Positions 27,854 to 37,584 of a stretch of DNA of 64,000 nucleotides are shown here, one piece after another. The translations under genes and the position numbers were made by a program. Under the pieces are notes generated by a model. It worked only from the letters and a program-made list of their open reading frames with translations, did not search any database and was not told where the DNA came from. Origin of the DNA: Kangiella taiwanensis (lineage in GTDB: Bacteria > Pseudomonadota > Gammaproteobacteria > Enterobacterales > Kangiellaceae); assembly GCF_020005165.1 (NCBI RefSeq), contig NZ_JAHCLT010000003.1, forward strand, positions 523,321 to 587,320. The letters are read 5' to 3'. Position 1 is the first letter of the stretch; every line of letters starts with the position of its first letter.

Positions 27854-28566
27854 TTCAAAGCTAACTGGTAGCCTTTTCCTCTAATGGTCTTAATTAAGTT
27901 AGGCACTCGGGGATCATCACCTATCTTGCGCCTTAAGTGCGAGATGCGCAAATCAATGGTACGCGTCGTGCTGTCATACCCCATTTCTTTAAACTGTTGT
28001 GAAATAAAGTCGCGCGTGACGACGTCACCAGCGTTTTCAGCCAAAATCCATAACAACTCAAATTCCGAAGTGGTCAACTCTAGCGGTGCATTATCAATCG
28101 TTGCACTGCGAGCGACTTTATCAATCATTAAGCCGTTGACTTGGAGACGGTAATCATTGTTTGCAGACTCCGACTCTTCTTGGTACTTTGACAAAAGATT
28201 GTATCGGCGCAACAAAGCTCTAACACGAGCCAATAACACCCTTGAGCGGACCGGCTTTGCTAGGTAATCATCAGCACCAATTTCAAGCCCAGTGACTTCG
28301 TCGACATCATCTTCAAGCGCTGTTAACATCAGTATCGGCCCTTCATAGTGATTTCGCACTTCCCGGCACACTGACAGGCCATCAAGATCAGGCAGCATGA
28401 TATCCAACACCACCAGCTTTGGCTGCTCTTCAATAATACGAGTAACCGCATCCACACCATTCGATTCAGATTTAACCGTAAAGCCGTTTTTCTCAAGGAA
28501 TGCTGCGAGTAATTCGGTCAACTCAACGTCATCATCAACAATTAAGATCCAATCATTCAGTTTCAT
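27850..28566 (-). CDS. OmpR/PhoB-family response regulator
   Basis: A 238-residue two-domain regulator. The receiver has the acidic pair D11-D12 and phospho-acceptor D55 (LVVLDIMLPD), with a K in YLAKPV. The winged-helix DNA-binding domain ends in the family block TIDLRISHLRRKIGDDPRVPNLIKTIRGKGYQL. It is the partner of the TPR kinase whose gene overlaps its stop codon by four bases. About 100 AT-rich bases lie upstream and probably hold its promoter. Target genes are not known; the large subtilisin downstream of the pair is a natural candidate. Confidence 0.95.
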   Translation of the reverse strand: MKLNDWILIVDDDVELTELLAAFLEKNGFTVKSESNGVDAVTRIIEEQPKLVVLDIMLPDLDGLSVCREVRNHYEGPILMLTALEDDVDEVTGLEIGADDYLAKPVRSRVLLARVRALLRRYNLLSKYQEESESANNDYRLQVNGLMIDKVARSATIDNAPLELTTSEFELLWILAENAGDVVTRDFISQQFKEMGYDSTTRTIDLRISHLRRKIGDDPRVPNLIKTIRGKGYQLALK

Positions 28567-28670
28567 AAATCACTACATGTTTGTCCTAAACAGCACTGAT
28601 TGTATCATAATGTATAATTACAAGTACGAAAAATACAATAATCTCACATTACCTTAATATTTCGACTATT

Positions 28671-29330
28671 TCACAGCTTGCCTTGCCCACCTTCTTTAAC
28701 CCCGCTCTTTGAAACAAAACGTCGAATCATCCGCATAAAGACTTCCGCATCCAAAGAGCCTCTCGAGTCAAATGTCGCACTATCGTTTAGGGTAAACTTG
28801 GTGGAATCCATGCTGACATTGTCCAACAAAGACGTCATGGTGATATTAGCCTGTAACTTACCTTCCACGACTAACATTTTCCCTTGCTCTTGCCCAACCG
28901 TTGCCTGAAATCCTGTTTTAGGGTCTGGAGAGTACAAAAAGGCGATAACCGTTTCGCCCTGATACCATCGAGGTAACCCCTGCGGCTCAATTGCAAACAG
29001 GCTATGTTCACCTGATTTTTTACGCGGATTAATAAAACCGAACTGGCGGAATGAATATTTTGGAAGCATGCTGACATTATCGGTAACGCTACTATTCATC
29101 CTGACCGTGATTTCTGTAAAAGGGGTGCCATTACTTGAAATACCATCGGTTACTGACTCAACTGTCCCGTAGATAATAATATGGGCCTGCTCAATCAATT
29201 GTTTGAGACTCTGCATTCTAAACTGACTGGCCTCAACAGCATTTATTACTGACAGCAAAAGAAGCAACATGGTAAGAGAAAAGAATTTGGAAACGCACAG
29301 ACATCGAGCTTTTGTTTTCTTATTGTTCAT
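28671..29330 (-). CDS. Small exported protein of unknown function
   Basis: A 219-residue protein that I do not recognise. It has an N-terminal signal sequence (SKFFSLTMLLLLLSVINAVEA) and a globular part with TVESVTDGISSNGTPFTEITVRM, then AIEPQGLPRWYQGETVIAFLYSPDPKTGF. I chose the start at 29330 because the signal peptide begins there; an in-frame ATG 60 bases upstream would add residues without export features. It lies between the two two-component systems. A TATAAT element and a 9-base inverted repeat upstream suggest its own regulated promoter, plausibly under the NarL-type regulator encoded next to it. Confidence 0.7.
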   Translation of the reverse strand: MNNKKTKARCLCVSKFFSLTMLLLLLSVINAVEASQFRMQSLKQLIEQAHIIIYGTVESVTDGISSNGTPFTEITVRMNSSVTDNVSMLPKYSFRQFGFINPRKKSGEHSLFAIEPQGLPRWYQGETVIAFLYSPDPKTGFQATVGQEQGKMLVVEGKLQANITMTSLLDNVSMDSTKFTLNDSATFDSRGSLDAEVFMRMIRRFVSKSGVKEGGQGKL

Positions 29331-29370
29331 ACGCTCTGCAGTAGCCACCAGTGTCATCCAACATTGAGTC

Positions 29371-29417
29371 ATTATAGGTAGGGCTTGCACTAGACTAAAT
29401 CAGGGTTTCCCTGATTT
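29371..29417 (-). promoter_or_regulatory. Candidate activated promoter of the exported-protein gene
   Basis: A perfect TATAAT on minus (29371-29376) has no good -35. An inverted repeat AAATCAGGG-N3-CCCTGATTT (29397-29417) is centred at about -43 from the predicted start, a typical activator position. The same repeat could alternatively act as a weak terminator of the upstream regulator gene on minus, since its stem is strong but its T tail is short. Confidence 0.5.
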
Positions 29418-29454
29418 TTGAAGATATTAGCAGAAAATCTTGATAAACAAGACG

Positions 29455-30111
29455 CTAGCTTTCGTTATGAATCAAGCCAATCCGAATGGCAAAGCGAACC
29501 AACCCTGGTACATCGTGAATCCCAAGCCGATCCATTAATTGAGCTCGGTGACTTTCTACAGTTTTCACACTGACACACAATTTATCTGCAATGTCTTTGG
29601 TGCTGCTTCCTTCTGCGATCAGCTGTAATATTTGTCGCTGGCGAGGTGTTAACACATCCAGCTCGTTGTGTAAGCCAGCTTTTTCCTTAATAAAGCGTTG
29701 AACAACTTCGTCATCAATACCTTGGCTCAAGTAACGCACATTATTCATCACTGCCTTAATCGCTGTTGCCAGCTCTTCGAATGCAGAGTCTTTAATTAAA
29801 TACCCATCAGCACCAGCCTTCCAGGCTCGTGCAACATACTCTGGGCCAGCATGCATCGACAGCATTAAAATTTTTATATCGTTATTTTGTTGCTTAACTC
29901 GCTCTACGACTTCAAGGCCATTTAAACTAGGCAACGTAATGTCTAACACGATTAATGTTGGTGATAACTGTCTAGCTAAGTTCACCACGTCAAGACCATC
30001 ACCCGTTTCAAAAATTTCACCCACTTCAGGCATTGCCTGCACTAGCGTTTTAATGCCTTCTCTTACTAAGGTGTGGTCGTCTGCCAGTATTAATTTTTCT
30101 ATTTGCTTCAC
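29455..30111 (-). CDS. NarL/FixJ-family response regulator
   Basis: A 218-residue regulator. The receiver has phospho-acceptor D57 (LIVLDITLP) and the acidic D11-D12. The LuxR-type helix-turn-helix carries the LTPRQRQILQLIAEGSSTKDIADKL block. Its start overlaps the stop of the beta-propeller kinase by four bases (sensor first, then regulator). NarL-family regulators bind inverted repeats as dimers; a candidate site is described at 29397-29417 and at 37389-37400. It is followed by the exported-protein gene. Confidence 0.95.
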   Translation of the reverse strand: MKQIEKLILADDHTLVREGIKTLVQAMPEVGEIFETGDGLDVVNLARQLSPTLIVLDITLPSLNGLEVVERVKQQNNDIKILMLSMHAGPEYVARAWKAGADGYLIKDSAFEELATAIKAVMNNVRYLSQGIDDEVVQRFIKEKAGLHNELDVLTPRQRQILQLIAEGSSTKDIADKLCVSVKTVESHRAQLMDRLGIHDVPGLVRFAIRIGLIHNES

Positions 30112-33100
30112 CGTGGAATTCTCGCTTCAATTGTGCTGCCCTTCCCTAACTCAGAGTAGAGCTTAATTTCCCCCTTAGCTCCCTTTACTCGCTCCATCAT
30201 ACCAAGTAAGCCCAAGTGCTCACCGTGTTTAATTCGCTCATTAACTGCATCAATATCATAACCCTTTCCGTCATCCTTGATGTACACACAAATATGCTCG
30301 TTTGCTATTGCTAACTTGATATGCAGTACAGAAGCATTTGCATGGCGTAGCACATTACTGATCGCTTCCTGAATAATCCGAAAAACTACCACTCGAACAT
30401 CATGCGAGTTACCAGAAACATCCTGCGCGGCATCAAGCTTAATCGTAAGCCCAGTACGCTCCGCTATGACTTCCAAGTAATACTCCAGTGCTGGTACAAG
30501 CCCAGCCTCATCCAACAAAGGTGGCCTTAATGACAAAGACACATTCCTTACCTGCTCAATCATGCTATCAACGACTGAAATGCTTTGCTCAAGCCGCTCT
30601 TTTATAGCCGCTTGATCCTGCAGAGTGTCAATGACTTGTAGGTTAATCTTTGTCGCCGTTAACGTTTGTCCGAGTTCATCATGCAACTCACGAGAAATAT
30701 GTTGCCGCTCTTCTTCTTTGGCGGTTTCAATACGGTTGGTCAGGTTCCTCAAGCCTTTAAATGCAATCTTTAACTCGTGCTCTTTTTCACGTATATCCTG
30801 TAATGCCTTTTCTTTCTGTACCTGTAGCGCGACCAACTCACGGTTCCGAGCCTTTAATTTATTTAGCCTTAAGCGATGCATACTAATAATAAATACAGTC
30901 ACTACAGCTAGAACCAATAACTTAAACCAATTCTCCATCCAAAAAGGCGGTATGACATCAATCTTAAGAGGTTCAGTTTCTCCCCATACGCCAAATACAT
31001 CCTGCCCTCTCACCTGAAGCTCATAACTGCCGGGAGCTAAGTTATAGAATGTCACTTCGCGTCGCCCACCAAGATCAATCCAGTCTTCTTCAGCGTTCAT
31101 GCGGTACTTATAGTTATGCGGCTTTTCGGAGTAATCTAAAACTGTAAACTCAACTGAGAATACATCCCCGTAATCAACCTCCTGCTTATCCAAGCGATGG
31201 GATAACAATGTGTCAGACTGCCCACTGTCAGCACTACTTCGCAAGGTGTCTACACTGGTAATTTTTACTGTTGGCTCAGGCGGCATGATAAATGGCGTAC
31301 CTTTGGGTATCGCAAGGACTCCACCTATCCCACCGAAAAACAAATACTGTTGATTTTGCGACGCCGTGGTTCGGTTAAAGTGAGTAATCAAAAGGCCTGA
31401 TTCAGCTTTATAGTTTCTGACGTCACCAGTTCGACTATCGAGCTGGCTAATCCCTTCACGGCTGGCTAGCCAATACAACCCGTTGATGTCTTGCTGGATA
31501 CTCATGATGACGTTAGATGCTAGTCCATCAGCCTCTCCCCATCCTTTAAACTTTACACTATGCTCATCGATTAGTTGATACGCCCCACCGCCATTTGTTG
31601 CAACCCAGAGATCGCCATCATGTCCTTGATAGAGGTGCGTGATGTTATCGCTCAATAACCCGTGCTGTTCTTTATTGTGACGACCAAAGCGTTGACAACT
31701 CCAAGGAGAGATTTGGCACCGGTTGAGTCCACTAGAGCGAGTGCCAACCCACAAGATGTTATCATCGGTTTTTAAGATCGTTGTAATGTAATAACCACTC
31801 AATGAATTGGGGTCATCTGTCCTGTGACTGTACGACTTAAAGGCATCTTGGGTATGCTCTTTCCAATAGAGGCCTTCAGCGCCTGTTCCGATCCAAACAC
31901 CATCATCAGTAGCAACTAAACTATTAATATAGCCTTTACCAATACTCGTTTCGTCTTCAACCGAGTGTTGATAATAACGACCGACACCATCCTTTTGAAT
32001 TTGCCATAACCCTGTTGATGACCCTGCATAAACCCAGTCTTTATGCTTGGTAATAGACAATATACCTTCAGCTGCAAAGATTTGATTGGAAGCTAGTTGC
32101 TTTGATACCAACCCTGTTTCGACATCCAACATTTGAGCACCACCACCAAAAGTGCCAACCATCTGATGTGAGTTATCGGAGTACAAAGCAGTCACATTAT
32201 GATTACTCAATCGGTAATCATCGCTGTCACCATTCCCCAGAAAGTGAAAAGGAAGCTGCCCCAAGCGTGCGACATAAACACCGCCCCCCCAAGTACCGAC
32301 AAATAGCTTTCCTTTATGGTACTCCAGCGCCAACACGGGTAAAGTCGGTAGCTGGCCGCTGCTTCCTAACGGGTTTGAGTTAAAAGCATCATAACGGTTT
32401 GACTCTGGGTTATAGCGCAACACACCTCGGCTCATGGTCCCTATTAATAACTCTCCGCGAGCAGTCCACTCTAATGAAACAATAGCAGGATGCTCTTCAC
32501 CTTCTCTTAAACCGACCATTCTTGCTTCGCGCGTGCTAGGGTTGTAATTTATTAAACCTCTGCGCGTGCCTAACCAAAAGCTACCATCTTTAGCCTGCTT
32601 AATTGCAAACACTTCATCATTGAAACTATCCCCTGTAAGCCCGCTGAGGCGGTGACGAACAAAGGTATCGGAGTCTTTTTCTTTGACATTAATTCCACCA
32701 CCGACCGTGGTGATCCATAAATTATGGTCTCTATCAATAAAGAGGTTGTAGATATAGTCGTTACTTATGGTGTTAGGTTGCCCCTTTACAAAGTAGTGGC
32801 GGTCAAAGTCTCCGCTAGAAAAGTGTAATTGATTAAGACCAATATCGGTGCCAACCCAGTAGCTGCCATCATCCATTTCAACAATGTCATAAACGCTATC
32901 GTTACTCAGCGTAGACGGATCATTAGAGGTGTGGCGATATGTTTTGAACTGTCTAGTGTTAGGGTTGTAATAATTTAAACCCGCGGTATTCGTCGATACC
33001 CAAATATTACCTTTACTATCCTCATAAAGGTTTCGAATATCTGTATCGCTGATGGTATTCGGGGTATGAATGTCAGGTTTGAAGTGGGTAGCAGAGTAAC

Positions 33101-33299
33101 CATCGTAGCGAAATACCCCCTCTCTTGAGCCCACCCACAAGAAACCTTGTGTATCAACTAATAAACTCGAGACGACTTCCGCCTCCAAGCCACGGCCCTG
33201 CCCCAAGGGGTAGTAAGTGACTTCTGCTCTCAGTGTATTAATACAAAGATACACTAGAGCAACGGTAGTCATAGCAGATATGCGCAGGATCTTAATCAT
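30108..33299 (-). CDS. Beta-propeller/Y_Y_Y sensor histidine kinase (NarX type)
   Basis: A 1063-residue membrane sensor. A signal sequence precedes a large periplasmic part of about a dozen Reg_prop propeller blades (for example IRNLYEDSKGNIWVSTNTAGLNYYNP), then a Y_Y_Y domain (YKYRMNAEEDWIDLGGRREVTFYNLAPGSYELQVRG). One helix (WFKLLVLAVVTVFIISMH) follows. The HisKA_3 domain has phospho-acceptor H873 in RELHDELGQTLTA, and the ATPase domain has DDGKGYD. There is no receiver or DNA-binding domain, so it is not a hybrid. Related sensors in Bacteroidetes detect oligosaccharides; the ligand here is unknown. I chose ATG 33299, where the signal peptide starts, over one 57 bases upstream. Confidence 0.92.
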   Translation of the reverse strand: MIKILRISAMTTVALVYLCINTLRAEVTYYPLGQGRGLEAEVVSSLLVDTQGFLWVGSREGVFRYDGYSATHFKPDIHTPNTISDTDIRNLYEDSKGNIWVSTNTAGLNYYNPNTRQFKTYRHTSNDPSTLSNDSVYDIVEMDDGSYWVGTDIGLNQLHFSSGDFDRHYFVKGQPNTISNDYIYNLFIDRDHNLWITTVGGGINVKEKDSDTFVRHRLSGLTGDSFNDEVFAIKQAKDGSFWLGTRRGLINYNPSTREARMVGLREGEEHPAIVSLEWTARGELLIGTMSRGVLRYNPESNRYDAFNSNPLGSSGQLPTLPVLALEYHKGKLFVGTWGGGVYVARLGQLPFHFLGNGDSDDYRLSNHNVTALYSDNSHQMVGTFGGGAQMLDVETGLVSKQLASNQIFAAEGILSITKHKDWVYAGSSTGLWQIQKDGVGRYYQHSVEDETSIGKGYINSLVATDDGVWIGTGAEGLYWKEHTQDAFKSYSHRTDDPNSLSGYYITTILKTDDNILWVGTRSSGLNRCQISPWSCQRFGRHNKEQHGLLSDNITHLYQGHDGDLWVATNGGGAYQLIDEHSVKFKGWGEADGLASNVIMSIQQDINGLYWLASREGISQLDSRTGDVRNYKAESGLLITHFNRTTASQNQQYLFFGGIGGVLAIPKGTPFIMPPEPTVKITSVDTLRSSADSGQSDTLLSHRLDKQEVDYGDVFSVEFTVLDYSEKPHNYKYRMNAEEDWIDLGGRREVTFYNLAPGSYELQVRGQDVFGVWGETEPLKIDVIPPFWMENWFKLLVLAVVTVFIISMHRLRLNKLKARNRELVALQVQKEKALQDIREKEHELKIAFKGLRNLTNRIETAKEEERQHISRELHDELGQTLTATKINLQVIDTLQDQAAIKERLEQSISVVDSMIEQVRNVSLSLRPPLLDEAGLVPALEYYLEVIAERTGLTIKLDAAQDVSGNSHDVRVVVFRIIQEAISNVLRHANASVLHIKLAIANEHICVYIKDDGKGYDIDAVNERIKHGEHLGLLGMMERVKGAKGEIKLYSELGKGSTIEARIPR

Positions 33300-33383
33300 G
33301 GTTTCTCGCAAAAAGGGGTTACTTTGAATATAAGTGAAGTCACTGCATAAAATCAATTAAGTCCAGAGATTATGCTACAACGC

Positions 33384-33410
33384 AAAAAAGGCGGCCTTGG
33401 GGCCGCCTTT
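33384..33410 (-). terminator. Intrinsic terminator of the second subtilisin gene
   Basis: Hairpin arms AAAGGCGGCC and GGCCGCCTTT with a four-base loop, followed on minus by TTTTTT. It lies 25 bases past the subtilisin stop and before the sensor kinase gene, insulating the two. Confidence 0.85.
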
Positions 33411-33434
33411 CATATCGATATCAAAATACCGGTA

Positions 33435-36400
33435 TTATTTAAGTAAATAGGCTCGAACCATTGTTTGATCCACTGTTGAGCCATTGTAATCCGACAGAAT
33501 TACACGCAAGTGAACATACTGACCTGCTTCTGAATCGTTTGGAATCGTTACAGACCAATTGTCACCAGACTGAGTAGCATCTACTGACTGCCACTCGATA
33601 CGTGGCCAATTTGTATTGCGGTGAGTTCCGTACCCATACTCAACGTGTACAGATGATAGCGGCACACTGCCAAGACCATCAACCAAACCTTCAATTGAGA
33701 ATGTTATAGGCTCGCCCGCCGCTACTGTGTTATCCATGTCTAAAGGAATATCAATGCTCGGTACGATAACAGGTTGAGGACCTTGCATAGAGCTGTCAGT
33801 CATGAAGTTCCATGTCGTGACATGGGCAACACCAATACGCTGATTAGCCGTCCCAACTTCCGCCATTCTTGTAAAACCAGAGTCAATGGTCACAAGCGCA
33901 GGAGCATCAGGTAGCGCCACCATACCGTTTGCTTGTGGTGAAACTCTTTCACCATTGACATGAATACGGCTAAGAATACGGTCACGTAATCCACTTGCAG
34001 CAACACTATCATGACCAGCAGCATCACCAAAGTGTGGAATACTGAACTTCATCTCGTTGTTAAAACGATTTGCCAGCACAGTATTATTCGTCAACTGGCT
34101 TGAACCAAACGGACCTTTATACCAAGTAGTTTCTTCGGATTGTCCACGACTAAACACTCTTGGGCCATCAAAGCTACCGCCACCATTAACACGCATTGGC
34201 ATAACTTTGTTGGTCCAACCCAATGTCTCAGGCGTGAAGTACTCAACACGCTCGATAGGTGCCAAAATAGTTTGTGAAGTACCTGTCGAATAGAAACCTG
34301 ATGCGCCTGGCACGTGAGCGTAAACGTCAGCATAAATAATGCGCTCATCACCCTGTGAGAAATACTGGGCAGTGATAGAAGCTAAATCGCTTTCATCAAC
34401 TTTTACTTTACCAGTTTTGATTTTGCCACTCGACTGATGCGCTAATGAGTAAGCGTATGGAGAGCTTTCAGGTGCAGTACCTGACCAATGCAACTCCAGT
34501 GGTCCTTCTGACATTTCTTGCTTTAGAACTTCGCCCACATCCGCAGTAACCGTAATGATAGGGAAATCATAGCTACTGGAGCTAGAGTTATGTCGGCCCA
34601 CCGAGTTAGGGAAGTTAGCAATCAAACCGGCAACACCAGCATTCCTAGCATATACAGCTTGTTGGCCCAACAAAGTGCTAATGTCGATTAGCGCAATTTT
34701 GCCCTCTACATCCACTTCACTGAACGCTTGCGAGCTTCCGTCTCCAGCATAAACAACCTCAAGGCTGCCTTCGCCATTAAACATCCGAGCTAAACTTGGC
34801 GACAAATATTCGATAGCAGTACCGTTACTGGTCGCTAACTCTGGCATCGGAGTGGTCGCGCGAGTGGTTACAGCAAAATTGAAGTTTTCATCGTAACCAT
34901 GAGACCAGCCATAAACGGCCTCAACATATTTTGGCGCGTAATCGAACGCTCCAGCTTTAAGCCTATCATTTGCACTCATATCGTAAGTGAAACCACCACT
35001 GAAACCTTGCATATCAATCGGGTTGCCAGCCTCAAACTCGATCTCACTGGCATTACGAGCATCAAGCACAACCTCAGTACTGCCATCAATTTTACGATCT
35101 AAGTCTGCCATGAACGATACCGACTCAACCAAACCTTGATTGGTTGGCTCATCACGCGTCATGATGCTTGATACGATGCTAAAACGACCAGAAGGCACAT
35201 TTAAGCGAACTTCCCCGTTAGTGTAGCCAAAGCGGTTCACAACTTGGTCTTCATGATTAAGCAACGTCACGGTTGATGGCGACTCAGCTGGATTACCAAA
35301 GCGGTCAAAAGCTGTAATGGTTAACTCAGACTTCGGCTCTTCAAACCAAACCGATACAGGAACCGTAACTTTATCGCCTTGGTTTGATGTACCCACCAGA
35401 CGACCTGTAATCGTTCCATATGCACTATTACGAAGCGCAGCAGAGGCATCTACCGTAACAGGAACATTAGCTTCTCCGTGGGCTGGCACCACAACTTTTC
35501 TGGTGTTCAGTTTAACCAACTTAGCAGGAACATTCGTATCACCGTCATCGCCTATCATTTTCAACTTTAGATGCAAGGTGATATCGCTATCACTAATATT
35601 GCTAAGCGTTATCTGCTTTTCCACAACATCATATTCGTAAGGGCTATAAAAATTACCCAAGCTTAAATTAGGCTGACCAATAATGTTTTGCGAAACGGCA
35701 CGTGCAACATCCATTGGACCAGCACCCTGCTCCATAATTGGTGCATCAGTATCAAATACTGAGGATGTTAACATTGCCTTGAGCTCTGCTGGTGATAGCT
35801 CAGGATTTGCCTGTAGAACCACGGCTGCGCCACCTGCAACATGAGGTGTAGCCATTGAAGTACCTGACAATAAACGGTACTCATTACCACTGATACCACC
35901 CGTAGAAGCAGACACTACGTCAACGCCTTGAGATGCAATATCAGGCTTTGCAGTTTTACCATCTATCGACGGACCACGACTTGAAAATTCAGCGGTATTA
36001 CCATTTCGGTCAATAGCGCCAACGGTCAAAGCCTTTGGTGAACACCCAGGAGTGGACACGGTTTGGCGAACGTAACTATTGCCTGCGGCCACCACAAATA
36101 ACGCTTGCTCACTCAATACTTCTAACATATCGACAGTAGGCCCAACACAATCAGAACCACCAGAGGCTCCGAGAGACATGTTCACAACGTTAGCGCCACT
36201 TTCTACAGCCCAGATCATACCCTGCAGAATACCACTCATTGAGCCAGAGCCATTGTCGTTTAATACTTTACCCACCAGTAGCTTTGCGCCTGGTGCAACA
36301 CCGGTGTACATACCTTCAGAAGCAACACCAGTACCAGCGATCGAGCCCGCTACGTGTGTGCCGTGACCATCCAAATCTTGACCTTCAGAACCCCAGACAA

Positions 36401-37148
36401 AAGATTGAACATCAATAACTTGACCATTCAAATCAGGGTGAGCAAAGTCATAACCAGTATCCAACACCGCGACTGTTACGCCAGTGCCATCAAAACCCGC
36501 CTGATATGCAGAGAGCGCTCCCGTTAAAGGAACCGTTGGTGAAGGTAAACCGACATCCATAGACTGATAAACCTTATCAAGCCATACAGACTTGATGCGA
36601 TTGTCACTAGTCAAGTCACTGTATGATTCACCAATACCGTCCTTATCAATCGACATGGTGGCACTATCAATCACATCAAAACGGTGTGTCATGCGAGAGT
36701 TTCTAAGTTGAACAGGCGCAACGCCGTCTTCATATTCAACGATGACAGAAAGTTGCTCGGCACGCTCGTCGTCATAACCACTTTGGTACAAACGTGTTAA
36801 ATTGAACAACTCTTTATCCAATTTTCCAGCATCAACTAAAGGTTGTGCTTCTGCTGGAATAAGGTATAAATTCGGGCCAACTTGTAGTGTACTCGACACA
36901 ACCTCTGTGCCGTCAGCCTTGGCCAAACGAGCACCTAGCATCTCGCCACGATTATTCACGGTTGCATGCGCAACATCGCCTGTGATTAATGTAAAGGCTA
37001 GCGCTTTCGCACCGACCGTCGCATCAACCGTGTTAACCGGCTCACCATTTGGTCCGCTTTGTACCACAGCTTGTGAAGTGGCTGTATAACTCATCGATAC
37101 AGCCAGAGTTACCGCAGTAACGCTGGGCAAAAATGATCTTAATTTCAT
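33435..37148 (-). CDS. Large secreted S8 (subtilisin) protease with PA domain
   Basis: A 1237-residue secreted protease. A signal peptide (FLPSVTAVTLAVSMSYTATSQA) and long propeptide precede the catalytic domain: D230 (VAVLDTGYDF), H262 (DGHGTHVAG) and S431 (SGTSMATPHVAGG). The C-terminal 700 residues contain beta-sandwich segments and a PA-like domain (EVDVEGKIALIDISTLLGQQAVYARNAGVAGLI), found here after the catalytic domain. It is not closely related to the first subtilisin apart from the fold. It stands as a single gene with its own terminator and a long upstream region that includes an AGGG-N4-CCCT repeat like that before the exported-protein gene. Confidence 0.93.
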   Translation of the reverse strand: MKLRSFLPSVTAVTLAVSMSYTATSQAVVQSGPNGEPVNTVDATVGAKALAFTLITGDVAHATVNNRGEMLGARLAKADGTEVVSSTLQVGPNLYLIPAEAQPLVDAGKLDKELFNLTRLYQSGYDDERAEQLSVIVEYEDGVAPVQLRNSRMTHRFDVIDSATMSIDKDGIGESYSDLTSDNRIKSVWLDKVYQSMDVGLPSPTVPLTGALSAYQAGFDGTGVTVAVLDTGYDFAHPDLNGQVIDVQSFVWGSEGQDLDGHGTHVAGSIAGTGVASEGMYTGVAPGAKLLVGKVLNDNGSGSMSGILQGMIWAVESGANVVNMSLGASGGSDCVGPTVDMLEVLSEQALFVVAAGNSYVRQTVSTPGCSPKALTVGAIDRNGNTAEFSSRGPSIDGKTAKPDIASQGVDVVSASTGGISGNEYRLLSGTSMATPHVAGGAAVVLQANPELSPAELKAMLTSSVFDTDAPIMEQGAGPMDVARAVSQNIIGQPNLSLGNFYSPYEYDVVEKQITLSNISDSDITLHLKLKMIGDDGDTNVPAKLVKLNTRKVVVPAHGEANVPVTVDASAALRNSAYGTITGRLVGTSNQGDKVTVPVSVWFEEPKSELTITAFDRFGNPAESPSTVTLLNHEDQVVNRFGYTNGEVRLNVPSGRFSIVSSIMTRDEPTNQGLVESVSFMADLDRKIDGSTEVVLDARNASEIEFEAGNPIDMQGFSGGFTYDMSANDRLKAGAFDYAPKYVEAVYGWSHGYDENFNFAVTTRATTPMPELATSNGTAIEYLSPSLARMFNGEGSLEVVYAGDGSSQAFSEVDVEGKIALIDISTLLGQQAVYARNAGVAGLIANFPNSVGRHNSSSSSYDFPIITVTADVGEVLKQEMSEGPLELHWSGTAPESSPYAYSLAHQSSGKIKTGKVKVDESDLASITAQYFSQGDERIIYADVYAHVPGASGFYSTGTSQTILAPIERVEYFTPETLGWTNKVMPMRVNGGGSFDGPRVFSRGQSEETTWYKGPFGSSQLTNNTVLANRFNNEMKFSIPHFGDAAGHDSVAASGLRDRILSRIHVNGERVSPQANGMVALPDAPALVTIDSGFTRMAEVGTANQRIGVAHVTTWNFMTDSSMQGPQPVIVPSIDIPLDMDNTVAAGEPITFSIEGLVDGLGSVPLSSVHVEYGYGTHRNTNWPRIEWQSVDATQSGDNWSVTIPNDSEAGQYVHLRVILSDYNGSTVDQTMVRAYLLK

Positions 37149-37520
37149 AAACGATTCCTACTCTCACTTGAAAACCTACCTAGGTAATGAAGTTCATCAG
37201 CTGTATTAGGCTAGTGTTGGCCCTGATTATGTTTTTGTAGTAAACCAACATGCCAAAGCTTACAATGACGCATCATTACCTTGTGACTTATGGAAAAGCT
37301 TCAATCTCTATTGCTAATAATCTAGATGAATTCGTATTAGCTTTTCTCATACCAAGCAAAGTAGCACAGAGCAAGAATTTCAAACTATAGGGAAAACCCT
37401 GATATTTCATCAGAACGTCATCAGGCCTTCATGCTTTTGTAAAAATTATGGACAGCTGCACGAACTGGAGGGGTTCCGTCTTTTTAGAACTCACTAAACG
37501 TAATTACAGGCCCTACAACG
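37149..37520. other. Intergenic region upstream of the second subtilisin
   Basis: About 370 bases with no convincing gene. It contains an inverted repeat AGGG-N4-CCCT at 37389-37400, with a TGCTACTTT element (minus, 37358-37366) centred 34 bases downstream, a possible extended -10 of the subtilisin promoter. If used, the subtilisin leader would be about 200 bases long. Nothing else is recognised. Confidence 0.4.
37389..37400. promoter_or_regulatory. AGGG-N4-CCCT inverted repeat (candidate regulator site)
   Basis: AGGG AAAA CCCT followed by GAT, matching the right half-site CCCTGAT of the repeat at 29397-29417. The spacing is four here and three there. Both repeats lie about 34 bases from a candidate -10 on minus. 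Confidence 0.4.
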
Positions 37521-37547
37521 AAAAAAGCCTTGCAGAAGCAAGGCTTT
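37521..37547 (-). terminator. Intrinsic terminator of the tRNA cluster
   Basis: Hairpin arms AAAGCCTTGC and GCAAGGCTTT with a four-base loop; on minus the stem runs into TTTTTT. It lies about 40 bases after tRNA-Leu and ends the pgsA/tRNA transcript. Confidence 0.85.
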
Positions 37548-37584
37548 AGGATTCTTTAGAGTCTTTTTAAAGAAGATTAAAGAA

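Noticed and set aside
30108..33299. Hybrid two-component system (sensor, receiver and regulator in one)
   Set aside because: The protein ends after the ATPase domain; no receiver or DNA-binding domain, and a separate regulator gene overlaps it.
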